Shown here: positions 7,383 through 15,665 of the stretch, piece after piece | Position numbering within the stretch: the first letter of the stretch is position 1 | How the letters are laid out: each line of letters opens with the position of its first letter | Source of the DNA: Symploca sp. SIO2C1 | Lineage (GTDB): Bacteria; Cyanobacteriota; Cyanobacteriia; Cyanobacteriales; Coleofasciculaceae | Direction of reading: 5' to 3' | DNA: 61,224 nucleotides | Assembly: GCA_010692635.1 (NCBI GenBank) | Contig: JAAHGL010000001.1 | Span: 85,170 to 146,393, forward strand | Notes under the pieces: generated by a model | Databases searched by the model: none | Told to the model about the DNA's origin: nothing | Seen by the model: the letters and a program-made list of their open reading frames with translations, nothing else | Translations under genes and position numbers: made by a program

Positions 7383-8509
7383 CGTTAGATCGAGGTCTTA
7401 AGATACAAGTAGTCGATACGACCGCCGTATCATTGCCACACAAAGAAACCGCGATCGCCATTATTGGAGTGGCAAGTGATACCAATGCTACTGCTGACTT
7501 GAACAAGCTGTATCTGGTAACCAACTCAGCACAAGCTCGTTCTCTACTTGGTACTCAGCAGCTGGGAGATACTCTACCTCTTGCTGTACCAGTTCCCCAA
7601 CGTTATGGTGCGGGTAAAATTCTGGCTTGTAGGGTTGAAGGTGGGGCAAGTGTTGAAGACAATGTTACTGCTGCTCTTGACTTGTTACCGAACTCTTACG
7701 GGATGTTTGGCTTTAACCCTGATGTGATTATGACTCCAGGTTTCAACAGTGAAACTGTTCTTGCTAAGGGGTTGGAGGTAGCTGATAAGGTAGGAGCTGT
7801 TTTTATCTCTACTTTTCCTCCTGGAGTATCACCAACTGATGCTCTTACTACCAGGGATACTCCAGGAGGGGGTTTGGGTAGAAGGGACTCTAGATTGATT
7901 ATCTGTTATGGTCACCTGCGCAATCAAGAGGATGATAACAATTTAGAGGCATTAGAATTGCACTTGGCGGGTGCAATGGCAAGGCTTGATTCCCTTCAAA
8001 ATTACGGCAGGATTCCCTCATCTCAAGAAATTCTGGGGGTTTCTTCTACAGAACCTGCCATCAGCATGAGCTATACAGATGAAAATGCACAATCGGAAAT
8101 GTTCAATGACAAAGGTGTGGTGACTATTAATCGTCAACCAAACCACTTTGTTACCTGGGGCGATCGCAATTCAGCATTTCCTGAAGATTTATCGCCTCTG
8201 TCCATCATTTCGGTGGTTAGAGTCAGGGATAGAATCATCAAGATGGCAGAAGCTAGAGCACAAAAATTCTTAGATTTGGAATCGAATAGACGGACAGGTA
8301 ACCTATTAGCTACATCCCTCAATGATGGACTAGCAATCGAACAAAGAAAGGGAGCGGTACAGCCGGGGCATTTAGCTGAATTTATGGAAAGTGAAAGCGA
8401 TTACCAGGCTGGTAAGTTGGTGGCTAAATTAACTTTTACTCCTTATACTCCGGTGCGATTAATCGAGTTAAAACCAGTTCTTAGTCTAACTATTGCCGTG
8501 GGAGGTTGA
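7379..8509 (+). CDS. Contractile tail sheath protein
   Basis: A 376-residue tail sheath protein of the P2 FI type. It shows the N-terminal ETAIAIIGVAS strand, the segment RDTPGGGLGRRDSRLIICYGHL and the C-terminal SDYQAGKLVAKLTFTPYTPVRLIEL in which strands interlock subunits. The sheath surrounds the tube and contracts on infection. Its presence shows that the virion would be a myovirus. It is followed directly by the tube gene. Confidence 0.85.
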   Translation: MTLDRGLKIQVVDTTAVSLPHKETAIAIIGVASDTNATADLNKLYLVTNSAQARSLLGTQQLGDTLPLAVPVPQRYGAGKILACRVEGGASVEDNVTAALDLLPNSYGMFGFNPDVIMTPGFNSETVLAKGLEVADKVGAVFISTFPPGVSPTDALTTRDTPGGGLGRRDSRLIICYGHLRNQEDDNNLEALELHLAGAMARLDSLQNYGRIPSSQEILGVSSTEPAISMSYTDENAQSEMFNDKGVVTINRQPNHFVTWGDRNSAFPEDLSPLSIISVVRVRDRIIKMAEARAQKFLDLESNRRTGNLLATSLNDGLAIEQRKGAVQPGHLAEFMESESDYQAGKLVAKLTFTPYTPVRLIELKPVLSLTIAVGG

Positions 8510-8511
8510 GA

Positions 8512-9030
8512 ATGCCGACATATCAAATCAAAGACTGGCTAGCAACCATAATTGATAAAGATGGAACTCCTACGGATACACAGGGGATTGCCACAGAGTT
8601 GAATTTGCCGCCTCTTGAGTGGGATTTTGATGATGACAAACGAGCTGGAGCTTACGGCACAATTAGCTACCCCTTAGCCCCTGGTTCAGTTGAAGCATCA
8701 ATGACTTTTATGGGAATGTCTCCAGAACTGCATGACGCCATTATCAGTAGTATTGGTGGGGAGTTAACCCTCCAACTGGATGGAGCAGCTGAGGATATTG
8801 AAAGCGGTAATTCTATTAGGTATCAAGTCGTAATGCGTGGTGCAGTCGCACAAATACCTTTTGGTAGTTTCACTGCTCAAGAGAATGCTGAGTTTGAATT
8901 CGCGATGAGAGTTAATTACATTAAACGGACGTTTGGGTCAAGTGTCATGATTTACGACCCTAGGAACTGGGAGTTCTCAATTAATGGACGCAACTTATTG
9001 CAATCTAAAAAAGACGCTTTAGGATTATAA
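8512..9030 (+). CDS. Tail tube protein (P2 FII-like)
   Basis: A 172-residue protein of the contractile-tail tube family. Start taken at the ATG with GGAGG five bases upstream, inside the sheath stop region; an in-frame TTG two codons upstream is less likely. Features are the early LPPLEWDFDD, the AYGTISYPLAPGSVEASMTF segment and the late FEFAMRVNYIKRTF strand. The tube carries DNA through the sheath; its length is set by the tape measure protein downstream. Confidence 0.8.
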   Translation: MPTYQIKDWLATIIDKDGTPTDTQGIATELNLPPLEWDFDDDKRAGAYGTISYPLAPGSVEASMTFMGMSPELHDAIISSIGGELTLQLDGAAEDIESGNSIRYQVVMRGAVAQIPFGSFTAQENAEFEFAMRVNYIKRTFGSSVMIYDPRNWEFSINGRNLLQSKKDALGL

Positions 9031-9032
9031 AA

Positions 9033-9767
9033 ATGAGTAAAAGAGGCAAAAAGTATTCTCAAAGAAATAGCTATCAGCGTTCAGCTGTCAGCGTTCAGCA
9101 AGATAGCCATCAGCTGTCAGTTGTCAGCATTGAAGATAACCATCAGCCATCAGCTGTCAGCGTTCAGCAAGATAAGGAGGAAGCTGATAGCCAAGAGTTG
9201 ATTGCTGAGAGCAAAATCAACACAATCGTACCCTTGAGCTGTGGTGTCAATGCGGTCTTACAGCCACTATCCGCCAATGATTTCTTATTATTCCAAGAAA
9301 AAGCTATGACCCCGCGATCGCCTGGTGCTAGCGCTAGAGCAATTGGCAGACAAGCAGCAGTCGAATGGCTGATACGAAAAGCTTACACGGTTAATGATAA
9401 GCCCTTGACTGCTGATCTGATGGATGAATTTGGAGTAGAAGTCAAAGAATTTAACCAGCTTCTTTACCCAGTGCTGGGATTAGAAGGGGAAGTAACTTGT
9501 CACGATAATGCCACTGATGTTGGGGAATCTGATGATTTTACCTACGAAGGACGCCGAGTCACTCGAAAGCCTATCTCTTGGAGATATGCGCTCAAGTTTC
9601 AGGATGAAATAAGCAAGGGAGCTGCTGATGCCTACCGAAACATGATTACCAGCTTTTTTGAGATTGATTCTTCTCCAATTACTCCTGAAATGATGGCATC
9701 ACCAGATGGGGTGGGGGTGGGGTTGACGGCATTAATCTTTCAGCGCTTGGGGAAGTGCTTAAATTGA
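9033..9767 (+). CDS. Tail assembly chaperone (gpE-like), shorter product
   Basis: A 244-residue protein between tube and tape measure, the fixed place of tail assembly chaperones in contractile phages. Residues of about 12-50 are low complexity and encoded by an in-frame DNA repeat (SAVSVQQDSHQLSVV). The folded part starts near residue 66 (INTIVPLSCGVNAVLQPL). The zero frame ends in GVGVGLTALIFQRLGKCLN, while the -1 frame stays open for another 50 codons from the G-rich stretch at 9708-9722. The gene therefore seems to make two products by frameshifting, as E and E+E' do in P2. Confidence 0.65.
   Translation: MSKRGKKYSQRNSYQRSAVSVQQDSHQLSVVSIEDNHQPSAVSVQQDKEEADSQELIAESKINTIVPLSCGVNAVLQPLSANDFLLFQEKAMTPRSPGASARAIGRQAAVEWLIRKAYTVNDKPLTADLMDEFGVEVKEFNQLLYPVLGLEGEVTCHDNATDVGESDDFTYEGRRVTRKPISWRYALKFQDEISKGAADAYRNMITSFFEIDSSPITPEMMASPDGVGVGLTALIFQRLGKCLN
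9070..9176 (+). repeat. Degenerate TCAGCTGTCAGC repeats inside the tail chaperone gene
   Basis: Variants of the 12-13 base unit (TCAGCTGTCAGCGTTCAGC, TCAGCTGTCAGTTGTCAGC, TCAGCCATCAGCTGTCAGC) follow each other and are read through in frame as a Ser/Val/Gln-rich linker. The unit looks like dispersed intergenic repeats of cyanobacteria that entered a coding region without breaking it. Confidence 0.7.
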
Positions 9768-9925
9768 TTCCCAGTCGAACAGACATCATTACTATCTGCC
9801 GCTGGATGAACTGGAGTTTAAAGGATTTTGATTGGTTTGAAGATGTAACTGAATTAGAGCCTTGGTTCAAAGAAATTATCTCTCAAATGAAAGCTGAAAC
9901 TAAAGCGTCTTCAAGTAATAAGTAA
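9719..9925 (+). CDS. -1 frameshift extension of the tail assembly chaperone
   Basis: In the -1 frame the reading frame runs from the slippery GGGG-TTG (9719-9725) through VDGINLSALGEVLKLIPSR and then a tryptophan-rich stretch (CRWMNWSLKDFDWFED) to a TAA at 9923-9925. It has no start codon of its own. Glycine tRNA on GGG at 9720-9722 can slip back one base onto GGG. The fused product would have about 297 residues. Programmed -1 frameshifts are conserved in this gene of tailed phages. The exact slip site is inferred; the other GGG codons (9708, 9714) are alternatives. Confidence 0.6.
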   Translation, partial: GVDGINLSALGEVLKLIPSRTDIITICRWMNWSLKDFDWFEDVTELEPWFKEIISQMKAETKASSSNK

Positions 9926-10006
9926 TGAAGAATTTAGAATGAGTTAATTTAGAATTTATAATGAGTTTTTCTTCACTTATTACTTATTACTTATTACTTA
10001 TTACTT
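9926..10006. repeat. TTTAGAAT and TTACTTA repeats before the tape measure gene
   Basis: The gap between chaperone and tape measure is filled by GAATTTAGAATGAG-like units and then about four copies of the 7-base TTACTTA unit up to 10006. The ribosome binding site for the tape measure gene follows at once. The same 7-mers recur at 14747-14776 and 60107-60135. Confidence 0.8.
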
Positions 10007-10021
10007 CAAGGAGAAAAGACA

Positions 10022-12394
10022 ATCGCCACCACTATCCCCATAAAAGTTGATGCTATCGTTAATAATGCGATCGCGGGTTTCAATCAAGTGATTGAAGCTG
10101 GGCAACGTATGGGGTCACGGCTGCAAAGTATTGGACAGTCCACACGGCAAGTGGGACAAAAACTGACAGTTGGTTTGACTGCTCCCATTACTGCTGGGTT
10201 GGGTTTGGCGGTTAGGGAAGCTTTGGCTTTTGAGGAGGCGACAGCCGACTTGAATAAGGTAATAGGTGCATCGGATCAGGTTGTTAAGTCGTTTTCTGGT
10301 GATATTCTCAAGCTTTCTCGTGATATCCCCATTGCTGCTACAGGCTTACAACAAATAGCAGCGGCTGGTGCTCAGATGGGCATTCCTCAAAAACAGTTGC
10401 TGCGATTTACAGAAATCGCTTCCAAGGCTGGTGTCGCCTTTGATATCACAGCGGATAAGGCTGGGGAGTCAATCGGTAAGATTTCTAACATTATGGGAGT
10501 CGGCATCGATGAGATTGAGAACCTGCTCGGAGCTGTCAATCATTTGTCCAATAATATGGCAGCGAAGGCTCCAGAGATTGTCAATACTCTCCAAAGAATT
10601 GGTGGCACTGCTAAGGTTTTTGGACTAACGGCTGAAGAAGCAGCGGCTTTGGGTTCAGCGTTTATCGCACTGGGTAAACCCCCAGAGGTGGCGGCAACGG
10701 GAATTAATGCCCTACTAACCAAGATGCAGACAGCCACAGGGCAAAGTAAAGGGTTCAAGGATGCCCTAGGAGCCATCGGACTTAGTGCTGAGGAGTTGGA
10801 GCGAAGTGTCAGAACGAAGGGTTCACAATCAATCGTTGACTTCCTCAAACGAATTCAACAACTGGATGAGGCTGAAAGACCTAAAATTCTGTTGGAATTG
10901 TTTGGGCAGGAATACCAAGATGATATTTCGGTGGTAGCAACCAACCTGGGGGTTTTAGAGCAAGCCTTCGGACTAGCTAACGATCGCGCTAAGACTGCTA
11001 GTAGTTTACAGGATGAGTTCGCTGCTCGTTCGGCTACCACAGCTAATCAATTACAACTTCTCCAGAATAACTTTAGGGAGATTGGCATTACTATCGGTTC
11101 AGCCATCTTACCCGCCTTCAACAAGCTGCTCAAAGCGATTCAACCTGTCATCATTGGCTTTGCTGACTTTGCTCAAGCCCATCCTAATATTGTAACGATT
11201 GGGGTAGCCATTGCTGGTGTTGTTGCTGCGATCGGGCCACTGCTAATTGGTATTGGTGCGGTAGTCTCTGCTATTGGCTCACTGGGTGCTGTTCTTCCTG
11301 CGGCGGGAGCTGCACTAGCAGCTATTATATCTCCTATTGGGCTAGTCGGTGTAGCGATCGCAGCTTTGGTTGTTGGTGTTGGGGTGCTTATTGCTAAATG
11401 GGATGAACTTCCCCCAGGTGTTCGTAGTGCTGTTGAACAAGCGGGGAATCACATCAAGTCTTTTCCCAAAAATATTGCTCAAGTACCGTCAGCTATTGGG
11501 GCATTCATTGGAGTAATTAAAGCTCATTTTATCAGACTGGGAACTGAAATTAAGTTTCAAGTTACTAAAGTTACTAATACTTTCAAAACTTTAGTAAGTG
11601 CAGGTAAAGCCCAGTTTGCGGCATTATGGACTGAGATAAAATCCCGGTTTGACCAAATTCAGCAGACGCTCAACAGCCTTCCCAGTATTGCTAGAAATGC
11701 TGGACAAAGCCTTGTGAGAAGCTTCGCTGCTGGCATTACTTCAAGTATTAGTCAAGCGACTTCTGCTGTTTCTAATCTAACCCAGAGAGTTAGAGATTTC
11801 TTGCCATCCAGTCCTGCTAAAGTTGGGGCGCTTTCTGATTTAGATGTATCTGGCATGAAGTTCGCTGAAACTTTTGCTAGCGGTATCTCTGCGGGTATGG
11901 GGGCTATTCAAAAGGCAATGGCTAACTTTACAGCTGGGCTTTCTTCTCCGATTTCAAGCCTGAAATTAGAGCTAGCCAAAATTGGATTAGTTCCTGGCAA
12001 AGAAGGCTATCTTCTTCCTACTCAATATGGTGATTTACATAAAAAGCGTCCTCAAGATTACTTTGGTGATACCCGTAATCTTGTTGGTGGCTTCGACATC
12101 TATACCCCAGAACAGATATCAAGAGCTGAAGCGCTATTTAAAAAACATGGATTAACGTTACACGAAGACTTGAGTTTTAACCGTGGGTTGTTTTCTGGTA
12201 ACAGACAAACTCCTTCCCTTGCCACGGCTGGAGCCAGTAACAACCTTGGAATAAGTATTAATTTTTCGCCCAATATAACTATCAATGGAGGTGGTAATAG
12301 AAATGATGTCATTGAGGGTCTACGCCGATACGAACGGGAGTTAATGGATTTATTGAAGGATGCTCGTAGTCGTTGGAATAGGGGGCAGTTTTAA
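10022..12394 (+). CDS. Tail tape measure protein
   Basis: About 790 residues, the longest structural protein. It sets tail length and forms the pore for DNA. An AAGGAG ribosome site (10008-10013) stands 8 bases before an ATC codon at 10022, from which the protein would read ATTIPIKVDAIVNNAIAGF, a typical amino end. The first ordinary start, GTG at 10088, has no ribosome site. Helical glutamine/alanine-rich sequence follows, then a TP901-like core (residues of about 50-320). Strongly hydrophobic segments lie at about 365-460 (GVAIAGVVAAIGPLLIGIGAVV). The C-terminal part ends in charged residues. The non-ATG start is unusual. Confidence 0.85.
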   Translation: MATTIPIKVDAIVNNAIAGFNQVIEAGQRMGSRLQSIGQSTRQVGQKLTVGLTAPITAGLGLAVREALAFEEATADLNKVIGASDQVVKSFSGDILKLSRDIPIAATGLQQIAAAGAQMGIPQKQLLRFTEIASKAGVAFDITADKAGESIGKISNIMGVGIDEIENLLGAVNHLSNNMAAKAPEIVNTLQRIGGTAKVFGLTAEEAAALGSAFIALGKPPEVAATGINALLTKMQTATGQSKGFKDALGAIGLSAEELERSVRTKGSQSIVDFLKRIQQLDEAERPKILLELFGQEYQDDISVVATNLGVLEQAFGLANDRAKTASSLQDEFAARSATTANQLQLLQNNFREIGITIGSAILPAFNKLLKAIQPVIIGFADFAQAHPNIVTIGVAIAGVVAAIGPLLIGIGAVVSAIGSLGAVLPAAGAALAAIISPIGLVGVAIAALVVGVGVLIAKWDELPPGVRSAVEQAGNHIKSFPKNIAQVPSAIGAFIGVIKAHFIRLGTEIKFQVTKVTNTFKTLVSAGKAQFAALWTEIKSRFDQIQQTLNSLPSIARNAGQSLVRSFAAGITSSISQATSAVSNLTQRVRDFLPSSPAKVGALSDLDVSGMKFAETFASGISAGMGAIQKAMANFTAGLSSPISSLKLELAKIGLVPGKEGYLLPTQYGDLHKKRPQDYFGDTRNLVGGFDIYTPEQISRAEALFKKHGLTLHEDLSFNRGLFSGNRQTPSLATAGASNNLGISINFSPNITINGGGNRNDVIEGLRRYERELMDLLKDARSRWNRGQF

Positions 12395-12768
12395 TGGCAA
12401 TTGGTAGTTTTGGTGATGTTTCGTTTGAAGTTCCAGAAACCTTAGGAGTGTCTGGGGAGTATGGTTTTCCTTTTGTTCAAGTGAGCAAGGTTTCTGGATA
12501 CCCAGCTTTACAGGTTGTGGGAGAAGAATTAGCCACAGTACAGGTGAGGCTGAGGTTTTCAGAAAACTATAACATTCCCAACCCTCAAGCTGGCTTTGAT
12601 AATTTCCTGATTGCTGCTTCAGCGAGAGCGCCAAGACAACTAAATATAGGCAAACAAACTTATGGATTGTATGTGATTGAACGCCTGAGGTGGGAGGTAA
12701 CCGAAATGACGGATCAAGGTGATGCCTTAGTCATCGATTGTACCGTTAATTTCCTTCAAAGCCAATAG
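12394..12768 (+). CDS. Tail protein, P2 gpU-like
   Basis: A 124-residue protein of the gpU family, located as in P2 right after the tape measure gene and overlapping it by one base (TAATG). Conserved features are the IGSFGDVSFEV start and the RLRWEVTEMTDQGDALVIDCTVNFL end. In P2 gpU is needed to complete the tail; in some phages it acts as tail terminator. The stop is immediately followed by a heptamer repeat array. Confidence 0.75.
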   Translation: MAIGSFGDVSFEVPETLGVSGEYGFPFVQVSKVSGYPALQVVGEELATVQVRLRFSENYNIPNPQAGFDNFLIAASARAPRQLNIGKQTYGLYVIERLRWEVTEMTDQGDALVIDCTVNFLQSQ

Positions 12769-12830
12769 GTGTTAGGTATTAGGTATTAGGTATTAGGTTG
12801 GTAAGAAGGTGTTAGGTATTAGGTGCTAGG
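12767..12830. repeat. TTAGGTA tandem repeats, left flank of the four-helix gene
   Basis: About seven copies of the TTAGGTA/TTAGGTG heptamer, starting within the gpU stop codon. The matching array on the far side of the next gene (13221-13283) is the inverse complement, so the gene stands between inverted repeat arrays. The ribosome site AGGAGG of that gene begins at the array's edge. Confidence 0.85.
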
Positions 12831-12839
12831 AGGCTTGTA

Positions 12840-13229
12840 ATGGTCGAAGTTAAGAGTTATCGAGACTTGAAAGTTTGGAATCGGGCAATGGATTTAGTAA
12901 TAATGTGCTACCGACTCACCTCTAAGTTACCAAAAACTGAAGTTTATGGACTAACTAGCCAAATTCAAAGAGCTGCTGTTTCTATTCCAGCTAACGTTGC
13001 CGAGGGAAAAGGAAGACACCATTTGGGAGAATATATCCATCATCTATCTATTGCTAACGGTTCTCTTAAAGAATTAGAAACCCATTTGCTGATTGCCGAG
13101 AGATTGTCTTATCTTGAAAACTCAGAATTACACCCAGTTTTTGAATTAGCTGATGAAGTAGGCAAAATGCTCAATACTCTAATAAAAGCACTCAAGGAAA
13201 GGCAGAAAAACCTAAAAAGTAATACCTAA
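12840..13229 (+). CDS. Four-helix bundle protein (23S rRNA intervening-sequence family)
   Basis: A 129-residue all-helical protein. It has the hallmark RDLKVWNRAMDLVIMCYRL start, then VYGLTSQIQRAAVSIPANVAEGKGR and the helix GEYIHHLSIANGSLKELETHL. These proteins are known from rRNA intervening sequences and from many dispersed bacterial loci, and are related in fold to the Avd subunit of diversity-generating retroelements. Their activity is unknown. Here it interrupts the tail operon between gpU and gpD. It has its own strong ribosome site (AGGAGG) and is flanked by inverted heptamer arrays, so it looks like an inserted cassette rather than a tail gene. Confidence 0.8.
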   Translation: MVEVKSYRDLKVWNRAMDLVIMCYRLTSKLPKTEVYGLTSQIQRAAVSIPANVAEGKGRHHLGEYIHHLSIANGSLKELETHLLIAERLSYLENSELHPVFELADEVGKMLNTLIKALKERQKNLKSNT

Positions 13230-13283
13230 CACCTAACACCTAAAAAAACCTAATACCTAATACCTAATACCTAATACCTAACA
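13221..13283. repeat. TACCTAA tandem repeats, right flank of the four-helix gene
   Basis: About eight copies of TACCTAA/CACCTAA, beginning at the end of the four-helix gene (its last codons AAC and stop fall in the array) and reaching two bases before the gpD start. It is the inverse complement of the array at 12767-12830. Confidence 0.85.
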
Positions 13284-13285
13284 TC

Positions 13286-14317
13286 ATGCCGCCAAGGAAA
13301 CCAACGATATCTAGATTTGTACTAAATGAGACGAACATAACTAATCAGATTGTTCCACGCCTTGCCAGTGTCATTTACCAAGATGAAGCTGGTGCGACTG
13401 GTTTGTTGGAGCTAGAACTAATATCTCCAACTTCCATCAATTTGATTGAAGGTGATGCTATTGAAGTAAGAATTAAATATGCTGATAGCGCTAACGAAAT
13501 CAACACGGGCACTCATATCGTTGATGAAGTTACTATACAGCTGGCTTCCAATATTATACGAGTTGGAGCAAGGGCTTATGATTATAGGTCAGGAGCTGCG
13601 ACAAAGGAAGCTGTTGAATTAAAAAATACCAGACTATCTGAAATATTGAATGAGTTTGCTTTTAACTTCATGGCAGAAAAAGGTGGTACGAAATTTCCAC
13701 TACAGGTTATCTCGAATGCACCTTTAGGTTTGGTAGTGGGGATAGCTTCACAAGTTGGAGAAGACAACATAGTAAGAGCTAATTCTTGGCTTGAATTACT
13801 CAAACAACTAGGTGATGACTATGGATACTGGTTTAATATCAAGTTTGGCGAGTTGCGTTTTCTAACCTATGAAACACAAGAACAACAATCCAACTCTACC
13901 ACTATTACCCCGTCTGATTGCCTTCCGAATCCTCGGTTTACTCGCAGAACTAAGAATATCTTTGAAAGTGCTTTTGTGAATTACAAAACTTTAACAAATG
14001 AAGAGGATTTTGTTCAAGTTTCTGATTCAACAGTATCGACAACAGATATTTTAGACTTACGCAATGAAGGAGTTTATTACAATCAGGCTTCAGCTTTTGA
14101 GAGGGCTACTGGGGCACTCTCGTTTGCCAACAGAAATCGGCAGACAGTGAGGATGAAAACTGAAGGAAATGGTAGTTATATAGTTGGAGCTAATGTCTCA
14201 CTGACGGGCTTTACGGGCAGCATGATTAACGGTAAATATGCAATTAGTCGTGCTATCCATCGCCTTGATTCTGATGGGTGGATAACAGATTTAGAAATGT
14301 ATATGATTTTTAACTAA
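13286..14317 (+). CDS. Tail hub / late control gpD-like protein
   Basis: A 343-residue protein matching the phage late control D family: two similar barrel domains in the N-terminal half (VIYQDEAGATGLLELELISP, then GDAIEVRIKY) and a conserved RANSWLELLKQLGDDYGYWFNIKFGELRFL segment. In P2 gpD forms the hub from which the spike projects. The start codon directly follows the heptamer array and no ribosome site is visible, so the array may have displaced it. Confidence 0.75.
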   Translation: MPPRKPTISRFVLNETNITNQIVPRLASVIYQDEAGATGLLELELISPTSINLIEGDAIEVRIKYADSANEINTGTHIVDEVTIQLASNIIRVGARAYDYRSGAATKEAVELKNTRLSEILNEFAFNFMAEKGGTKFPLQVISNAPLGLVVGIASQVGEDNIVRANSWLELLKQLGDDYGYWFNIKFGELRFLTYETQEQQSNSTTITPSDCLPNPRFTRRTKNIFESAFVNYKTLTNEEDFVQVSDSTVSTTDILDLRNEGVYYNQASAFERATGALSFANRNRQTVRMKTEGNGSYIVGANVSLTGFTGSMINGKYAISRAIHRLDSDGWITDLEMYMIFN

Positions 14318-14322
14318 GAGGT

Positions 14323-14352
14323 GTTAGGTATTAGTTTTAGGTATTAGGTTTT
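14323..14352. repeat. Short TTAGGTA repeat
   Basis: GTGTTAGGTATTAG and TTTTAGGTATTAGG fill the 38-base gap between gpD and the gp25-like gene. Same heptamer family as around the four-helix gene. Confidence 0.75.
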
Positions 14353-14355
14353 TCA

Positions 14356-14670
14356 ATGGAAGTTTATACTATTATTGAGTTACAGGAAAGCATTTCTGCC
14401 ATTCTGATGGACATAGAGAAAAGCAGGCTCTATGAAGCAATAGACCTGAATTCAACTGAGTCAATTAGAGTAGCAAAAAATGCCATCCTTGAAGCGATCG
14501 CACTTCATGAGCCACGGGTTACAGTAGTGGAAATTCGAGTCACCAGCGAGGGTAGAAAACTCGGCTTAGATATTGAGTGGAAACCTGTAGGGGACTTTCT
14601 GTTTGAAGAACTGTCATTTCTTACCTATGACGGTTCTACTGGTTACGACGGGACTTTTGAATATAGCTGA
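14356..14670 (+). CDS. Baseplate wedge protein, gp25/W-like
   Basis: A 104-residue protein. The segment SRLYEAIDLNSTESIRVAKNAILEAIALHEPRVTVVEIRV matches the C-terminal core of T4 gp25 and P2 gpW, small lysozyme-like-fold baseplate proteins that start sheath assembly. The usual early EPR core motif is present as HEPRV. In P2 the genes for J and I should follow, but here a repeat array and a fibre gene come next. Confidence 0.65.
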   Translation: MEVYTIIELQESISAILMDIEKSRLYEAIDLNSTESIRVAKNAILEAIALHEPRVTVVEIRVTSEGRKLGLDIEWKPVGDFLFEELSFLTYDGSTGYDGTFEYS

Positions 14671-14713
14671 ATGAATGAAGAATGTAGAATGTAAAATGTA
14701 GAAAAAAAAACAA

Positions 14714-14776
14714 TTCTAAATTCTAAATTCTAAATTCTAAATTCATTTATTACTTATTACTTATTACTTATTACTT
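14714..14776. repeat. TTCTAAA and TTACTTA tandem repeats
   Basis: Four to five TTCTAAA units (14714-14744) followed by four TTACTTA units (14747-14776), ending at the ribosome site GAGG of the fibre gene. The first unit type recurs at 49513-49545. They occupy the whole junction where baseplate genes would be expected. Confidence 0.85.
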
Positions 14777-14788
14777 GAGGTTTTGAAT

Positions 14789-15625
14789 ATGGCTGATTTT
14801 ACTGAAAATGGAACTACCTTTCCCCCAGTTACCCATATTGAACAAGGGGAAAAAGCTTTTAGTACTCTTGATAATCCGACACTTTCGCCAGGAAAGCAGC
14901 TGCAAGCTTTGGTTAATCGGGATACCTACCTCAAAGGGTATGCTGAAGGGATAGCTACTGCACTGGGACTAGTCAGCGCTGGTGCTGGGCAATTTCAGGC
15001 TAGTGCTCTGGGTTTGTTTGCAGGGTTGCCTTTGACACCTGATGGTAAACTGCCACCTAATAAGCTACTGGCGACTGACAGTGCGGGACAAATTGTAGCA
15101 ATCGATAAGCCTGTAATTCAAAGTGCGATCGCAAGCTTTGCCACTCTTAAAGACAGGCAACCTCCCAGTGGCGCTGGTGGCACAGGTAATACTGTTGATT
15201 GGATTAACAGGGACTTGAATTACCTGGTGACTGCTGGAGGTACTGATAACTGGATACAACTAGATACTGCTAGTAAGTCTTTTGATTTGACTGAGGGTTC
15301 TTATCTTATCAGTGCGATCGCTACAGCGACGATGGTGGATAAGCATCAGATTCGTATTCGCAGGGAGGATGGACAGGTTTGGGAGGGATTATCTACTCAA
15401 ACTGTATCGGCTGCTTCCTTGGTTGGTCAATCTTTGACTACTTTATCTCATGTGTCCGAATCCTTTGAAGTGCCTGTTGGGGAAGTTCATAAATTTGCCA
15501 TTCAGCATCGGATTTTTGACACTATTCCTGAGCGCTCCCTTGGTGCTGAGGTGGGGTCTGGGTTGGCTGAGGTTTATGTGATTTGTGATGTGTTTAGGGT
15601 TGTTTATAAGGAAGTTAGTTTTTGA
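14789..15625 (+). CDS. Tail fibre / receptor-binding-like protein
   Basis: Start at ATG 14789 (GAGG 8 bases upstream). The 278-residue protein has an N-terminal helical part with NRDTYLKGYAEGIATALGLV and then the motif LTPDGKLPPNKLLATD. A C-terminal beta domain (DNWIQLDTASKSFDLTEGSY to the end) follows, of the kind seen in fibre tips. The LTxDGKLPPNKLL motif is repeated at the start of the FHA transporter gene at 15985. It is the last clear virion gene of the tail cluster and would recognise the cell surface. Confidence 0.6.
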   Translation: MADFTENGTTFPPVTHIEQGEKAFSTLDNPTLSPGKQLQALVNRDTYLKGYAEGIATALGLVSAGAGQFQASALGLFAGLPLTPDGKLPPNKLLATDSAGQIVAIDKPVIQSAIASFATLKDRQPPSGAGGTGNTVDWINRDLNYLVTAGGTDNWIQLDTASKSFDLTEGSYLISAIATATMVDKHQIRIRREDGQVWEGLSTQTVSAASLVGQSLTTLSHVSESFEVPVGEVHKFAIQHRIFDTIPERSLGAEVGSGLAEVYVICDVFRVVYKEVSF

Positions 15626-15665
15626 TGAACTGAAAAGTAATTTGACGAGTAATAATCTATCAAGT

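Noticed and set aside
10540-10848. Minus-strand open frame within the tape measure gene (and similar frames in other large genes)
   Set aside because: Mirror frames of strongly coding sequence with no ribosome site, no recognisable composition and no room for a promoter.
12840-13229. Four-helix protein as Avd of a diversity-generating retroelement
   Set aside because: No reverse transcriptase and no template/variable repeat pair is present; the fibre gene has no adenine-biased variable stretch.
9960-14776. Repeat arrays as a CRISPR
   Set aside because: Units are 7-8 bases, directly tandem, with no spacers and no cas genes.
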